Shown one piece after another: positions 1 to 7,275 of a DNA stretch of 64,000 nt (the stretch's first letter is position 1; each line of letters opens with the position of its first letter). Below the pieces are notes generated by a model. That model saw only the letters and a list, made by a program, of their open reading frames with translations. It had not been told where the DNA came from and made no database searches. This DNA comes from Nonomuraea sediminis. GTDB lineage: Bacteria > Actinomycetota > Actinomycetes > Streptosporangiales > Streptosporangiaceae. Made by a program: the position numbers and the translations under genes. The stretch is from positions 292,525-356,524 of the forward strand of contig NZ_JAHDTI010000014.1 of NCBI RefSeq assembly GCF_018531495.1. The letters run 5' to 3'.

Positions 1-332
1 GGTACTTCCTCATCTACGGCACGCCCGTCCCCGGCTACCACGCACCCGACGACATCACCGCGATCTCGTTCGAGGTCATGACGGTGCTGCTCGAAGCCTC
101 CGGTGTGCCATCGGCCGACAGGCCGGCGACACCGTTCGACGCCCACCTGGAGACCCACCGCGCATGGGCGGACGACCACCCGGCGGCGGCCACGACCCTG
201 CATCGCGCCCTGTCCTTCTGGACCCGCCTGCACGGCGTGCTCTCACTGGAACTCGCCGGTCACTTCGCCGGAATGGAGTTCGACCCCGACCTCCTGATCG
301 CGGACGAACTGAACGACCTGCTGACGCGGTGA
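1..332 (+). CDS. TetR-family regulator, C-terminal part (WHG domain), cut by window start
   Basis: The frame is open from base 3 and ends at a TGA at 330-332; the start lies outside the window. The first residues (YFLIYGTPVPGY) are typical of the C-terminal WHG ligand-binding domain of actinobacterial TetR repressors, which often carry YALIYGTPVPGY-like motifs. The DNA-binding half is not visible, so target and ligand cannot be judged. It converges on the sigma-factor gene that follows on the other strand, with only 12 bases between them. Family assignment rests on this one motif plus the helical character of the rest. Confidence 0.7.
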   Translation, partial: YFLIYGTPVPGYHAPDDITAISFEVMTVLLEASGVPSADRPATPFDAHLETHRAWADDHPAAATTLHRALSFWTRLHGVLSLELAGHFAGMEFDPDLLIADELNDLLTR

Positions 333-344
333 CCACGTCGTCGA

Positions 345-1559
345 TCACAGCGGTCTCACTCGGCCGGCCCGGGACTCCAGGTAGCGCTGCTCGGCGATGC
401 TGGCGGTGGCCTTCGCGGCGCGCCGGTAGTGCTCGTACGCCCCGACCGTGTCACCGGCCTTCTCCAGCAGATGCGCCCGTACCGATAGCAGCCGGTGATG
501 CCCGGCCATCCGCTCGTCACCATCCAATGCGGTCAGCAAGGCCAGCCCGGCCAGTGGGCCCTCGGTCTCGGCGAGCGCGATAGCCCGGTTGAGGGTGACC
601 ATGGGGTTGGGCGCGATCCGTTCCAGGATCAGGTAGAGCGCGTGCACCTGCGGCCAGTTGGTCTCCTCGGCCGTGGCCGCGTCGGCGTGCGTGGCGGCGA
701 TGGCGGCCTGCAGTTGGTAAGGACCCAGTGCCGGGCCGGCCAGCGACGCCTTGACCAGCTCGAGGCCTTCGTCGATCAGCTCGCGGTCCCACTTCGTCCG
801 GTCCTGCTCGTCCAGCGGCACCAGGTCGCCGGCGGCCGTCGTCCGCGTCTCCCGGCGGGCGTGGGTCAGCAGCATCAGCGCGAGCAGCGCGGTCACCTCG
901 TCGTCCTCGGGCAGTTGCGCGTGCACCATCCTGGCCAGCCGAATCGCCTCGCGCGCGAGGTCGGCGCGGTGCAGCTCGCTGCCCGAGGAGGCGGTGTAGC
1001 CCTCGTTGAAGATCAGGTAGAGCACGTGCAGGACGGCCCTGAGCCGCTCCTCACGCTCCGCGCCGTACGGCAGGCTGAACGAGCTGCCCGCGGCCTTGAT
1101 GCGCTGCTTGGCCCGGCTGATCCTGGCCGCCATCGTGGCCTCCGGCACCAGGAACGCGCGGGCGATCTCAGCGGTGGTCAGACCCCCGACCGCCCGCAGC
1201 GTCAGGGCGATCTGCGAGGCCGCGGTCAGCGTCGGATGGCAGCACAGGAACAGCAGGACGAGCGTGTCGTCGGTGTCCGGTACGTCCTCGGGCACCCCCT
1301 CGGTGGCCGCCGCCGACTCCCGCTCGCGGCGCGCGTGGTCACTGCGCAGCTGGTCGATGAGCCGCCGGGACGCGACAGTCACCAGCCAGCCGCGCGGGTT
1401 GTCCGGCACTCCCCCGGCCGGCCACTGCACGGTCGCGGCGAGGACGGCCTCCTGGACAGCGTCCTCACACTCCTCGAAGCGACCGTGGCGGCGTACCAAC
1501 ACGCCGAGGACCTGCTGCGCGAGCTCACGCAGCAGGTCCTCGACGGCCGGCGCCGTCAT
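345..1559 (-). CDS. ECF RNA polymerase sigma factor, ECF42-type (DUF6596 C-terminal extension)
   Basis: A 404-residue sigma factor, about twice the length of a minimal ECF sigma. Sigma region 2 occupies roughly residues 10-80 (PDNPRGWLVTVASRRLIDQL) and region 4 roughly 108-155, with the helix-turn-helix TTAEIARAFLVPEAT. The rest is the DUF6596/TPR-like extension (FNEGYTASSG, LNRAIALAETEGP) that defines the ECF42 group. That group is typically encoded beside DGPF/YCII proteins and has no classical anti-sigma factor; the extension is thought to control activity. Its ATG overlaps the stop of the upstream DGPF gene by ATGA, so the two are co-translated. A paralogous module lies at 31659-33280. 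What it senses and transcribes is unknown. Confidence 0.9.
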   Translation of the reverse strand: MTAPAVEDLLRELAQQVLGVLVRRHGRFEECEDAVQEAVLAATVQWPAGGVPDNPRGWLVTVASRRLIDQLRSDHARRERESAAATEGVPEDVPDTDDTLVLLFLCCHPTLTAASQIALTLRAVGGLTTAEIARAFLVPEATMAARISRAKQRIKAAGSSFSLPYGAEREERLRAVLHVLYLIFNEGYTASSGSELHRADLAREAIRLARMVHAQLPEDDEVTALLALMLLTHARRETRTTAAGDLVPLDEQDRTKWDRELIDEGLELVKASLAGPALGPYQLQAAIAATHADAATAEETNWPQVHALYLILERIAPNPMVTLNRAIALAETEGPLAGLALLTALDGDERMAGHHRLLSVRAHLLEKAGDTVGAYEHYRRAAKATASIAEQRYLESRAGRVRPL

Positions 1560-1927
1560 GCCTCCAGTTGCCCGTCAGCGAACATGACCTGCCGCACCTC
1601 GACCCCCAGGCCCTCGATCGCGGCGTCAGGGATCTGCGACGCCAGCTCGATCGCCCGCTCCTTGTTCTCGCAGTCGATCAGGTAGAAGCCGCCCAGATGC
1701 TCCTTGGCCTCCAGGAAAGGTCCGTCGGTCACCACCGGCCGGCCGTCGCGCACGGACACCACCACTGCCTGTGACGGGTCGACCAGCGCCTGCGTAGAGA
1801 TCAGCTCACCGGACCTCTTCAGCGCCTCGATGAACGTGCCATGCCCGTTGCCGAGCGCCGCCTTCTCCTCGTCGGTCAGCGCGTCCAGCACGGCCGGGTT
1901 GATATGCATGCTGATCAGGAACTGCAT
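1556..1927 (-). CDS. DGPF/YCII-domain protein, partner of the ECF42 sigma factor
   Basis: A 123-residue YCII-related protein with the diagnostic DGPF motif (VVTDGPFLEAKEHLGG) in its middle. It begins MQFLISMH; this ATG at 1927 is chosen because AAGGAG lies a few bases upstream, whereas the longer open frame back to 1987 adds a Gly/Arg/Lys leader not typical of the family. YCII proteins are small dimeric alpha/beta-barrel proteins whose role beside ECF42 sigmas is unsettled (co-regulator, sensor or enzyme). First gene of a two-gene operon with the sigma factor, and divergent from the MFS exporter at 2108. Confidence 0.9.
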   Translation of the reverse strand: MQFLISMHINPAVLDALTDEEKAALGNGHGTFIEALKRSGELISTQALVDPSQAVVVSVRDGRPVVTDGPFLEAKEHLGGFYLIDCENKERAIELASQIPDAAIEGLGVEVRQVMFADGQLEA

Positions 1928-1996
1928 CTCGTACTCCTTGTCGTCACGAGCCCTGGCTGGGCCCTTCCACCCGTTGGTCGGAGCCACCGCCGTCGT

Positions 1997-2049
1997 CTTG
2001 ACATCCCCGCCGGAAACTTTCGCGCGAGTTTCGCCGTACCGATGTCAAG
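1997..2049. promoter_or_regulatory. Symmetric divergent promoter/operator between DGPF-sigma operon and MFS exporter
   Basis: Two nested inverted repeats share one centre near 2022.5. The outer arms are CTTGACATC (1997-2005) and GATGTCAAG (2041-2049). The inner arms are GAAACT (2013-2018) and AGTTTC (2027-2032). Read outward in either direction, each side is CTTGACATC, 7-8 bases, then GAAACT. The element lies 70 bases upstream of the DGPF start and 59 bases upstream of the exporter start. It could be a dimeric repressor site or two overlapping face-to-face promoters of identical sequence. The symmetry is seen directly; the function is inferred. Confidence 0.6.
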
Positions 2050-2107
2050 AAGCTCTCGACCGCTCCGACCAACCGGCGACACGTCGAGAGAACAGGAAGT
2101 TTCGGAT

Positions 2108-3595
2108 ATGCGAGTCAACCGGGCATGGCTGGGACTGGTCGTCCTGGCGCTGCCGGCATTGTTCGTCGCCATCGACACGACGGCGTTGCTCCTCGCGCTC
2201 CCGCAGTTGAGCGCCGGCCTGGGGGCCACCAACGTCGAGCAGCTGTGGATCAGTGACAGCTACGGATTCATGGTCGCCGGCCTGGTCATCACGATGGGCA
2301 CGCTCGGCGACCGGATCGGCCGCCGGCGGTTGCTGATGATCGGCGGAGCGGCGTTCGCGGTGCTGTCGGTCGTGGCCGCCTTCGCGGACAGCCCGCTGAT
2401 GCTGATCGTCGCGCGTGCGCTGCTGGGCGTCGCCGGGGCGACCCTGGCGCCGTCCACACTTGCCCTGATCACCAACATGTTCCACGACGGACGGCAGCGC
2501 GGGACGGCCATCGCGATCTGGGCGACCTGCCAGTTCACCGGCGGCGCGCTCGGCCCCGTGCTCGCCGGATTCCTGCTCCAGCACTTCTGGTGGGGATCGG
2601 TGTTCCTGGTCGCCGTGCCGGCGATGGCGTTGCTGCTGCTCGCCGGGCCGGTCCTGCTGCCGGAGTTCCGCAGCGACCAGGCCGGCCGGCTGGACCTGGC
2701 CAGCGTCGGGCTGTCGATCGTGGCGGTGCTCCTGATGGTCTACGGCATCAAGCAACTGACCGTCGAGAGCGTGTCGGCCGTCCCGGCGCTGGCCCTCGTC
2801 GCCGGCGCGGTCCTCGGATTGCTGTTCGTACGCCGGCAGCTCCGGCTGGAGACGCCGCTGCTGGACCTGCGGCTGTTCCGCAACCGTCCGTTCACGGCCG
2901 TACTCGTCGCGCTGGCCTTCGCCGGCATCGCGATGGCCGGCACGGGCCTGCTGGTGACCCAGTATCTGCAGAGCGTGCTGGGCTTCTCGCCGTTCACGTC
3001 GGCACTGCTGTTCGCACCCATGGGCCTGGGTACGGCGGCCGGCACGATGGCCGCACCGGCGCTGGCCCGGCGGATGAAGCAGACGACAGCCATCGCCGGC
3101 GGGCTGGCGGGGTCGGCGCTGGGCAGCCTGCTGCTGGTCGGCGCCGACGGCAAGCTCGCCCTGCCCCTGGTCATGATCGGCATCACCGTGCTCGCGCTGG
3201 GCACCGGCCCGCTGTTCGCGCTGGGCACTGGGCTGATCGTCGGATCCGTACCGCCGGAGCGCGCCGGCTCGGCGGCGTCGATGTCGGAGACCGGCAACTA
3301 CTTCGGCGGCTCGCTCGGCTTCGCGCTGCTCGGCGTGGTGGCCGCGGTGGTCTACCGCAGCCGGATGGACGGCACGTCCGACTCGCTGGCCGGCGCGGTC
3401 GCCACCAGCCGGCACCTTCCCGCCGCCCAGGGCGCTGATCTGCTGCACACCGCGCGGGAGGCGTTCACGGCCGGCCTGCACGTCACCGGCCTCATCGCCG
3501 CGATCATCTTCGCCGGGCTGGCCGTACTGACACTGACCATGCGCCCGGCGACCACCCCCGCCGCGCTCCCCGACTACGAGGCGACCCGCTCATAG
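2108..3595 (+). CDS. MFS drug exporter, DHA2 (14-TM, QacA/SmvA-like)
   Basis: A 495-residue multidrug-type proton antiporter. The N-terminus reads as alternating hydrophobic segments, with motif A (GTLGDRIGRRRLL) after the second segment and the DHA2 motif C region (ARALLGVAGATLAPSTLALI) in TM5. The pattern continues to about 14 membrane segments, matching QacA/EmrB relatives in length. The start at 2108 is preceded by AGGAAG; the longer open frame back to 1841 runs through the divergent gene and is not coding. Substrate is not readable; QacA/SmvA relatives export quaternary ammonium compounds and other lipophilic cations. It faces the DGPF/sigma operon across the symmetric element at 1997-2049, which suggests joint control. 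Confidence 0.92.
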   Translation: MRVNRAWLGLVVLALPALFVAIDTTALLLALPQLSAGLGATNVEQLWISDSYGFMVAGLVITMGTLGDRIGRRRLLMIGGAAFAVLSVVAAFADSPLMLIVARALLGVAGATLAPSTLALITNMFHDGRQRGTAIAIWATCQFTGGALGPVLAGFLLQHFWWGSVFLVAVPAMALLLLAGPVLLPEFRSDQAGRLDLASVGLSIVAVLLMVYGIKQLTVESVSAVPALALVAGAVLGLLFVRRQLRLETPLLDLRLFRNRPFTAVLVALAFAGIAMAGTGLLVTQYLQSVLGFSPFTSALLFAPMGLGTAAGTMAAPALARRMKQTTAIAGGLAGSALGSLLLVGADGKLALPLVMIGITVLALGTGPLFALGTGLIVGSVPPERAGSAASMSETGNYFGGSLGFALLGVVAAVVYRSRMDGTSDSLAGAVATSRHLPAAQGADLLHTAREAFTAGLHVTGLIAAIIFAGLAVLTLTMRPATTPAALPDYEATRS

Positions 3596-3892
3596 AACCC
3601 TGCATATCCGTCACGCGGCGGCGCCTCACAGGATTGGGAAACATCAGATTTCGTCATTGTATGGTGCATTTTCCCCAAGGAATCGAACAAAGCGCGCTCG
3701 CGCTCAACCCCCACCATTGTGGAAGCGCCGCACATTCAACCGACCGACCACCGCCACACTTCCCTCGAACACCACACAAAGCATTCTCAAAGCCTTCCCC
3801 CTATGTCCCGATATGCCCCCATTTCGAGTGTTATTGTCCGTTTGTCAACATAGGACGGCTCTCGCATCGAGAGTCAGCTCATTGGGGGGAAC

Positions 3893-4051
3893 ATGGCACG
3901 TTTCGGCTTCCCTGCGTGGGGCGGCTGGGGCCCAGGTCCGAACTGGCTGTGGCCAAGACGCGGCTGCGGCTGGCGCCGCCGCTGGTGGGGCGGCGGCGGC
4001 TGGGGCGGCGGCTGCGGCGGCGGCTGCCGCCGTAGGCGCTGGTGGTGGTAG
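3893..4051 (+). CDS. 52-residue Trp/Gly/Arg/Cys-rich small protein
   Basis: ATG at 3893 follows a strong GGGGGGA ribosome site, and the TAG at 4049-4051 is followed 10 bases later by a perfect 12-bp terminator hairpin, so this looks like a complete monocistronic unit. By my count the peptide has 17 Gly, 11 Trp, 10 Arg and 3 Cys. It opens MARFGFPAWGG, has a central RRRWWGGGGWGGGCGGGC, and ends RRRRWWW. It has no signal peptide or hydrophobic helix. A short hairpin (CTCTCG/CGAGAG, 3859-3873) lies in the leader. No family is recognised. Gly/Cys tracts recall some modified-peptide precursors, but no modification enzyme is adjacent. It could equally be a nucleic-acid- or membrane-binding cationic peptide. 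Function unknown. Confidence 0.6.
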   Translation: MARFGFPAWGGWGPGPNWLWPRRGCGWRRRWWGGGGWGGGCGGGCRRRRWWW

Positions 4052-4061
4052 ACAAACCCAA

Positions 4062-4094
4062 GAGAGCCGACGGCAAGCCCGTCGGCTCTCCTTT
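4062..4094 (+). terminator. Rho-independent-like terminator of the small-protein gene
   Basis: Perfect 12-bp stem GAGAGCCGACGG (4062-4073) / CCGTCGGCTCTC (4079-4090) with a 5-base loop, followed by CTTTCT. It sits 10 bases after the stop of the 52-residue gene. Confidence 0.85.
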
Positions 4095-4229
4095 CTGCCC
4101 CGAGCTCCGGAGGAAAGGGAAATGTTTATCAGCAGGCGCGTTGCTTGCCGCTGACATCAAAAATAAACATCGACCTGGGGAAATATCTCACGGGGTGACA
4201 GAAACGTTCGTCAGGCCCTGGTCGTGTGA

Positions 4230-4856
4230 TCAGGGAGCGGATCCGGGAAGTCCGAGGGTGCGGTGGACCATCTGGTGCATGTGCCTGCGGAAGCGCTTCA
4301 GTACGCGAGGGTCGTCAGGAGCGCGCCGCTCGCCGCTCTTGTCGAACACCCCGCTCTGCACGAAGCTGTGGATGCACCAGATCACCGAGTTGATCGTGTA
4401 GTCCACGTCCACGTCATCCGCGGTGACGAGCGGGGTGATGGAGTCGATGACGAACTGGGCCAGGGGCTGGACGTACCGTGGCTCCAGTTCGGTGACGTCG
4501 CTGGCGTCGGAGAGCCACCGGTGCATCCACAGCGCCGGGACCTCGGGATGCTCGACGCAGAAGTCGATGTAGTCGTCGATGAGCCGGTGCAGGGCGACGA
4601 TCTTCTGGTCGGGCGGAGCGGACCACAGGTCCTTGACCGCCTTCTCCATGACGGCCGCGTGATCCACGTGGGCCCGCTCCATGACCGCGAGATAGAGCTC
4701 GCGCTTGCTGCCGACGTGATAGTTGATGGTGGCGATGTTGAGTCCCGCCGCCTCCGCGATCTGCCTGGTCGAGGTGCCGTCGTAGCCAAGGGCGGCGAAC
4801 AGCCTGGTCGCGACCTGGAGGATCATCTCCCGCTGGCCGCTTTCACCTGTACTCAT
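4230..4856 (-). CDS. TetR/AcrR-family transcriptional regulator
   Basis: A 208-residue protein with an N-terminal TetR helix-turn-helix at about residues 10-55 (GYDGTSTRQIAEAAGLNIAT, then INYHVGSKRELYLAV). The C-terminal half is a ligand-binding domain typical of the CerR/TetR_C group. The ATG at 4856 (MSTGESGQ) places the HTH at the usual distance from the N-terminus; the frame is open to 4928 but the added residues are atypical. A palindrome at 4888-4905 is a probable autoregulatory operator. No divergent partner starts on the other side, so the regulated genes beyond itself are not evident. Confidence 0.88.
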   Translation of the reverse strand: MSTGESGQREMILQVATRLFAALGYDGTSTRQIAEAAGLNIATINYHVGSKRELYLAVMERAHVDHAAVMEKAVKDLWSAPPDQKIVALHRLIDDYIDFCVEHPEVPALWMHRWLSDASDVTELEPRYVQPLAQFVIDSITPLVTADDVDVDYTINSVIWCIHSFVQSGVFDKSGERRAPDDPRVLKRFRRHMHQMVHRTLGLPGSAP

Positions 4857-4887
4857 GAAGGGGACCGTAAATACCCCAAATCGCCCA

Positions 4888-4905
4888 GTCAATCGTTTGA
4901 TTGAC
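4888..4905. promoter_or_regulatory. Palindromic operator upstream of the TetR gene
   Basis: GTCAATC (4888-4894), 4-base spacer GTTT, GATTGAC (4899-4905): perfect 7-bp arms in a locally AT-rich stretch 32 bases upstream of the TetR start. Size and position fit autorepression by the adjacent TetR protein. Confidence 0.6.
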
Positions 4906-4976
4906 AAAAACTGACCAAGTAAGTGCAAGGTTGGTTAAAGTGGTCTATATCGCCCAATATCATTCAGCGGGGCCCG

Positions 4977-6095
4977 TCAGGACTCGGGCTCGCCGAACGT
5001 CTGGCGGTGCAGGCGTTCCAGGGCGATGACCACCGCGCCGCGCACCACGGGGTCGCCCGCCACGGTGCCGACGGCGACCTGGGTGGGCAGCGGGGTTTCG
5101 CGCTGGAGCCGCTCCTCCACCCTGGCGGCCAGCGGTGCGCCCGCCGCCCTGCCGATCTCTCCTGCCAGGACCACGAAGCCGGGGTCGAGGACGGCGCAGA
5201 CTCCCATCGCCGCGATCGCGACCCGGTCCGCGAGCGCGTCCAGGAAGTCGGGTGTGGCCCGCCGTACGGCTGAAACGGCGTCGTCGGCGGGCAGGCCGTA
5301 CTGACGGGCGAGCTCGCGTACGGCGGGGCCACCGACGAGACGCTGCAGCGTGCTGCCGCCGAGAGTGGTGGGCACGTGGGCGATCTCACCGGCGCCGCCG
5401 GACCTGCCGCGGTGCAGGCGGCCGTCCAGGATCACCGCCACGCCGATGCCCTCGCCGAGCGACAGCAGCGCGAACGTGTCGTGCCCGCGGGCCGCGCCCA
5501 GCCGCTGCTCGGCCAGGCCGATCAGGTTGACCTCGTTCTCCACGAGGACGGGTACGTCGCCGAGCCGGTCGCGCAGGCCCGGCAGCAGGTTGGCGTGCCA
5601 GGTGGGCAGCGCGAAGATGAAGGCCACGTCGCCGGTGACCGGATCGACCACGCCGAGTGTGCCGATGACGACGCCGTCCAGGCGGGCGACCTTGGCGTCG
5701 GCCAGCGCGGCGGCGATGGTGTCGTACACGAGCTTGTCGGGCGCCGCGTGCCGATCCTGGGGAAGCGCGGCGGCGCCGACCTGGCGTCCTGTGAGGTCGT
5801 TGACCGTGGCGAGCACCTGGTCGGGGCGGACCTCCACGCCCGCCACGTGCGCCCGGTCGGCGACGACGCCGTAGAGCAGCGCGTTCGGGCCACGCCGCCG
5901 GGTCTGCGACTGGCCGACCTGAGAGATCAGGCCCTGCTCCTCCATGCGGTCGACCAGGTCGCCGACCGTCGCCCTGGACAGGCCGGTGCGCTGTTGCAGT
6001 TCCGCTCTGGACAGGGGGCCGTGGGCCAGCAGCAGGTCGTACGCCGTCCTGTCGTTGATCAGACGCGCGGTGTGCGGGGAGGCGGTGCGGGGCAT
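4977..6095 (-). CDS. ROK-family transcriptional repressor (NagC/XylR-like)
   Basis: A 372-residue protein with a MarR-like winged HTH at about residues 20-70 (GPLSRAELQQRTGLSRATVGDLV) followed by a ROK sugar-kinase-like domain (GEGIGVAVILDG; LDPGFVVLAGEIG). The usual ROK zinc motif CxCGxxGC is absent: after GEIAHVPTTLGG there are no clustered cysteines. It is divergent from the MFS/GH20 operon at 6154 with only 58 bases between, so it most likely represses that operon and is induced by an amino sugar such as GlcNAc or a phosphorylated derivative. The ligand is inferred from the GH20 neighbour and not visible in the sequence. Confidence 0.9.
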   Translation of the reverse strand: MPRTASPHTARLINDRTAYDLLLAHGPLSRAELQQRTGLSRATVGDLVDRMEEQGLISQVGQSQTRRRGPNALLYGVVADRAHVAGVEVRPDQVLATVNDLTGRQVGAAALPQDRHAAPDKLVYDTIAAALADAKVARLDGVVIGTLGVVDPVTGDVAFIFALPTWHANLLPGLRDRLGDVPVLVENEVNLIGLAEQRLGAARGHDTFALLSLGEGIGVAVILDGRLHRGRSGGAGEIAHVPTTLGGSTLQRLVGGPAVRELARQYGLPADDAVSAVRRATPDFLDALADRVAIAAMGVCAVLDPGFVVLAGEIGRAAGAPLAARVEERLQRETPLPTQVAVGTVAGDPVVRGAVVIALERLHRQTFGEPES

Positions 6096-6153
6096 GGCGA
6101 TTGTTTATCACAGCCTCTTTTTTTCTGGATACCATCCTGTTAATTTGCGACGT

Positions 6154-7275
6154 ATGCCCCTGTCGCTGTTCTTCCTCCTGGACGGCGTCGTCATCGCCAC
6201 CTGGGTGGTGCGCATCCCCTCGGTCAAGGACCATCTGGGTGTCACCACGGGCGGGCTCGGCGTCGCGCTCATGTGCATGTCTGTCGGCACAGTGCTGGCC
6301 ATGACCGTGAGCGGGCGCCTGTGCGTGCGGTACGGCACGCGGCCTGTCATCCTCGTCGCCCTCGCGCTGGTCGGCCTGATGCTGCCGGTGGTCGCGCTCG
6401 CGGACACGATGGCGGCGCTGTGCATGATGCTCGCGGTGACCGGGCTCTGCTACGGCGCCCTCAACATCGGGCTGAACAGCGCGGCCGTCGAGGTCGAGAA
6501 GGCCACGCAGCGGCCGGTCATGTCGGTGCTGCACGGCTTGTGGAGCGCGGGCGGCCTGGCCGGGGCGCTGCTCGGCGGCCTCGTCGCTGCCCGGCTGACC
6601 ACCTGGCAGCACTTCCTGCTGGTGTCCGCCCTCGCGCTCGGCTGCACCGCCGCGTTCGCCAGGCCGCTGCTGCGCGGCAGGGTCCCCGCGGTGATCGCCA
6701 CGCAGGGCGGGCGGGGGTCGTTCGGCCTGGGCGTGGCGCTGTGCGGGGTGCTGGCCGTGTGCACGGCGTTCGGCGAGGGGGCGGTGGCCGACTGGAGCGT
6801 GCTGCACCTGCGCGACTCCCTGCACGCCGGGGCGAGCCTGGCCGCCTACGGCTTCTCCGCGTACTCGGTGGCGGTCGCTCTGGCCCGGCTGGCGGGCAGC
6901 CGCCTGGTGCGGCGCTACGGCCAGACCGCCGTCCTGGTGATCGGTGCCCTGCTGGCGGCGGGCGGCGTCCTCACCGCGTCGTGGACGGGCTCCGTGGCGG
7001 TGGCCTTCGGCGGGTTCGTCGCGGTCGGCGTGGGGCTGGCCAACGTGTTCCCGCTGGCCATCGCGCAGGCGGGGGCGCTCGGCGGCCCGGCGGGCGTGGG
7101 TCTGGCCGCCGGCATCGGGCACGCGGGGATGCTGGGCGGGCCGCCGCTGATCGGGTTCCTCGCCGACCACGTCGGGCTGCCGGGCGCGCTCACGACCGTG
7201 GCGGTCTCCTCGGGCGCCGTGGTGCCTCTCACGCTCTATCTCCGTACCAGAAGCTCACGAAAGGTAGTGGCATGA
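6154..7275 (+). CDS. MFS transporter, probable amino-sugar/chito-oligosaccharide permease
   Basis: A 373-residue, roughly 12-segment MFS protein (MPLSLFFLLDGVVIATWVV at the N-terminus; RLCVRYGTRPVI resembling motif A between TM2 and TM3; ALNIGLNSAAVEVEK after TM4), similar to YbjJ/FucP-type sugar carriers. The ATG at 6154 follows the divergent promoter region. The 58-base gap to the ROK gene is AT-rich for this genome and has a T-run, fitting a shared operator region, although no clean palindrome is seen. Its stop overlaps the GH20 ATG by ATGA. Context suggests it imports GlcNAc-containing oligosaccharides for the cytosolic hexosaminidase; the substrate is inferred only. Confidence 0.85.
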   Translation: MPLSLFFLLDGVVIATWVVRIPSVKDHLGVTTGGLGVALMCMSVGTVLAMTVSGRLCVRYGTRPVILVALALVGLMLPVVALADTMAALCMMLAVTGLCYGALNIGLNSAAVEVEKATQRPVMSVLHGLWSAGGLAGALLGGLVAARLTTWQHFLLVSALALGCTAAFARPLLRGRVPAVIATQGGRGSFGLGVALCGVLAVCTAFGEGAVADWSVLHLRDSLHAGASLAAYGFSAYSVAVALARLAGSRLVRRYGQTAVLVIGALLAAGGVLTASWTGSVAVAFGGFVAVGVGLANVFPLAIAQAGALGGPAGVGLAAGIGHAGMLGGPPLIGFLADHVGLPGALTTVAVSSGAVVPLTLYLRTRSSRKVVA

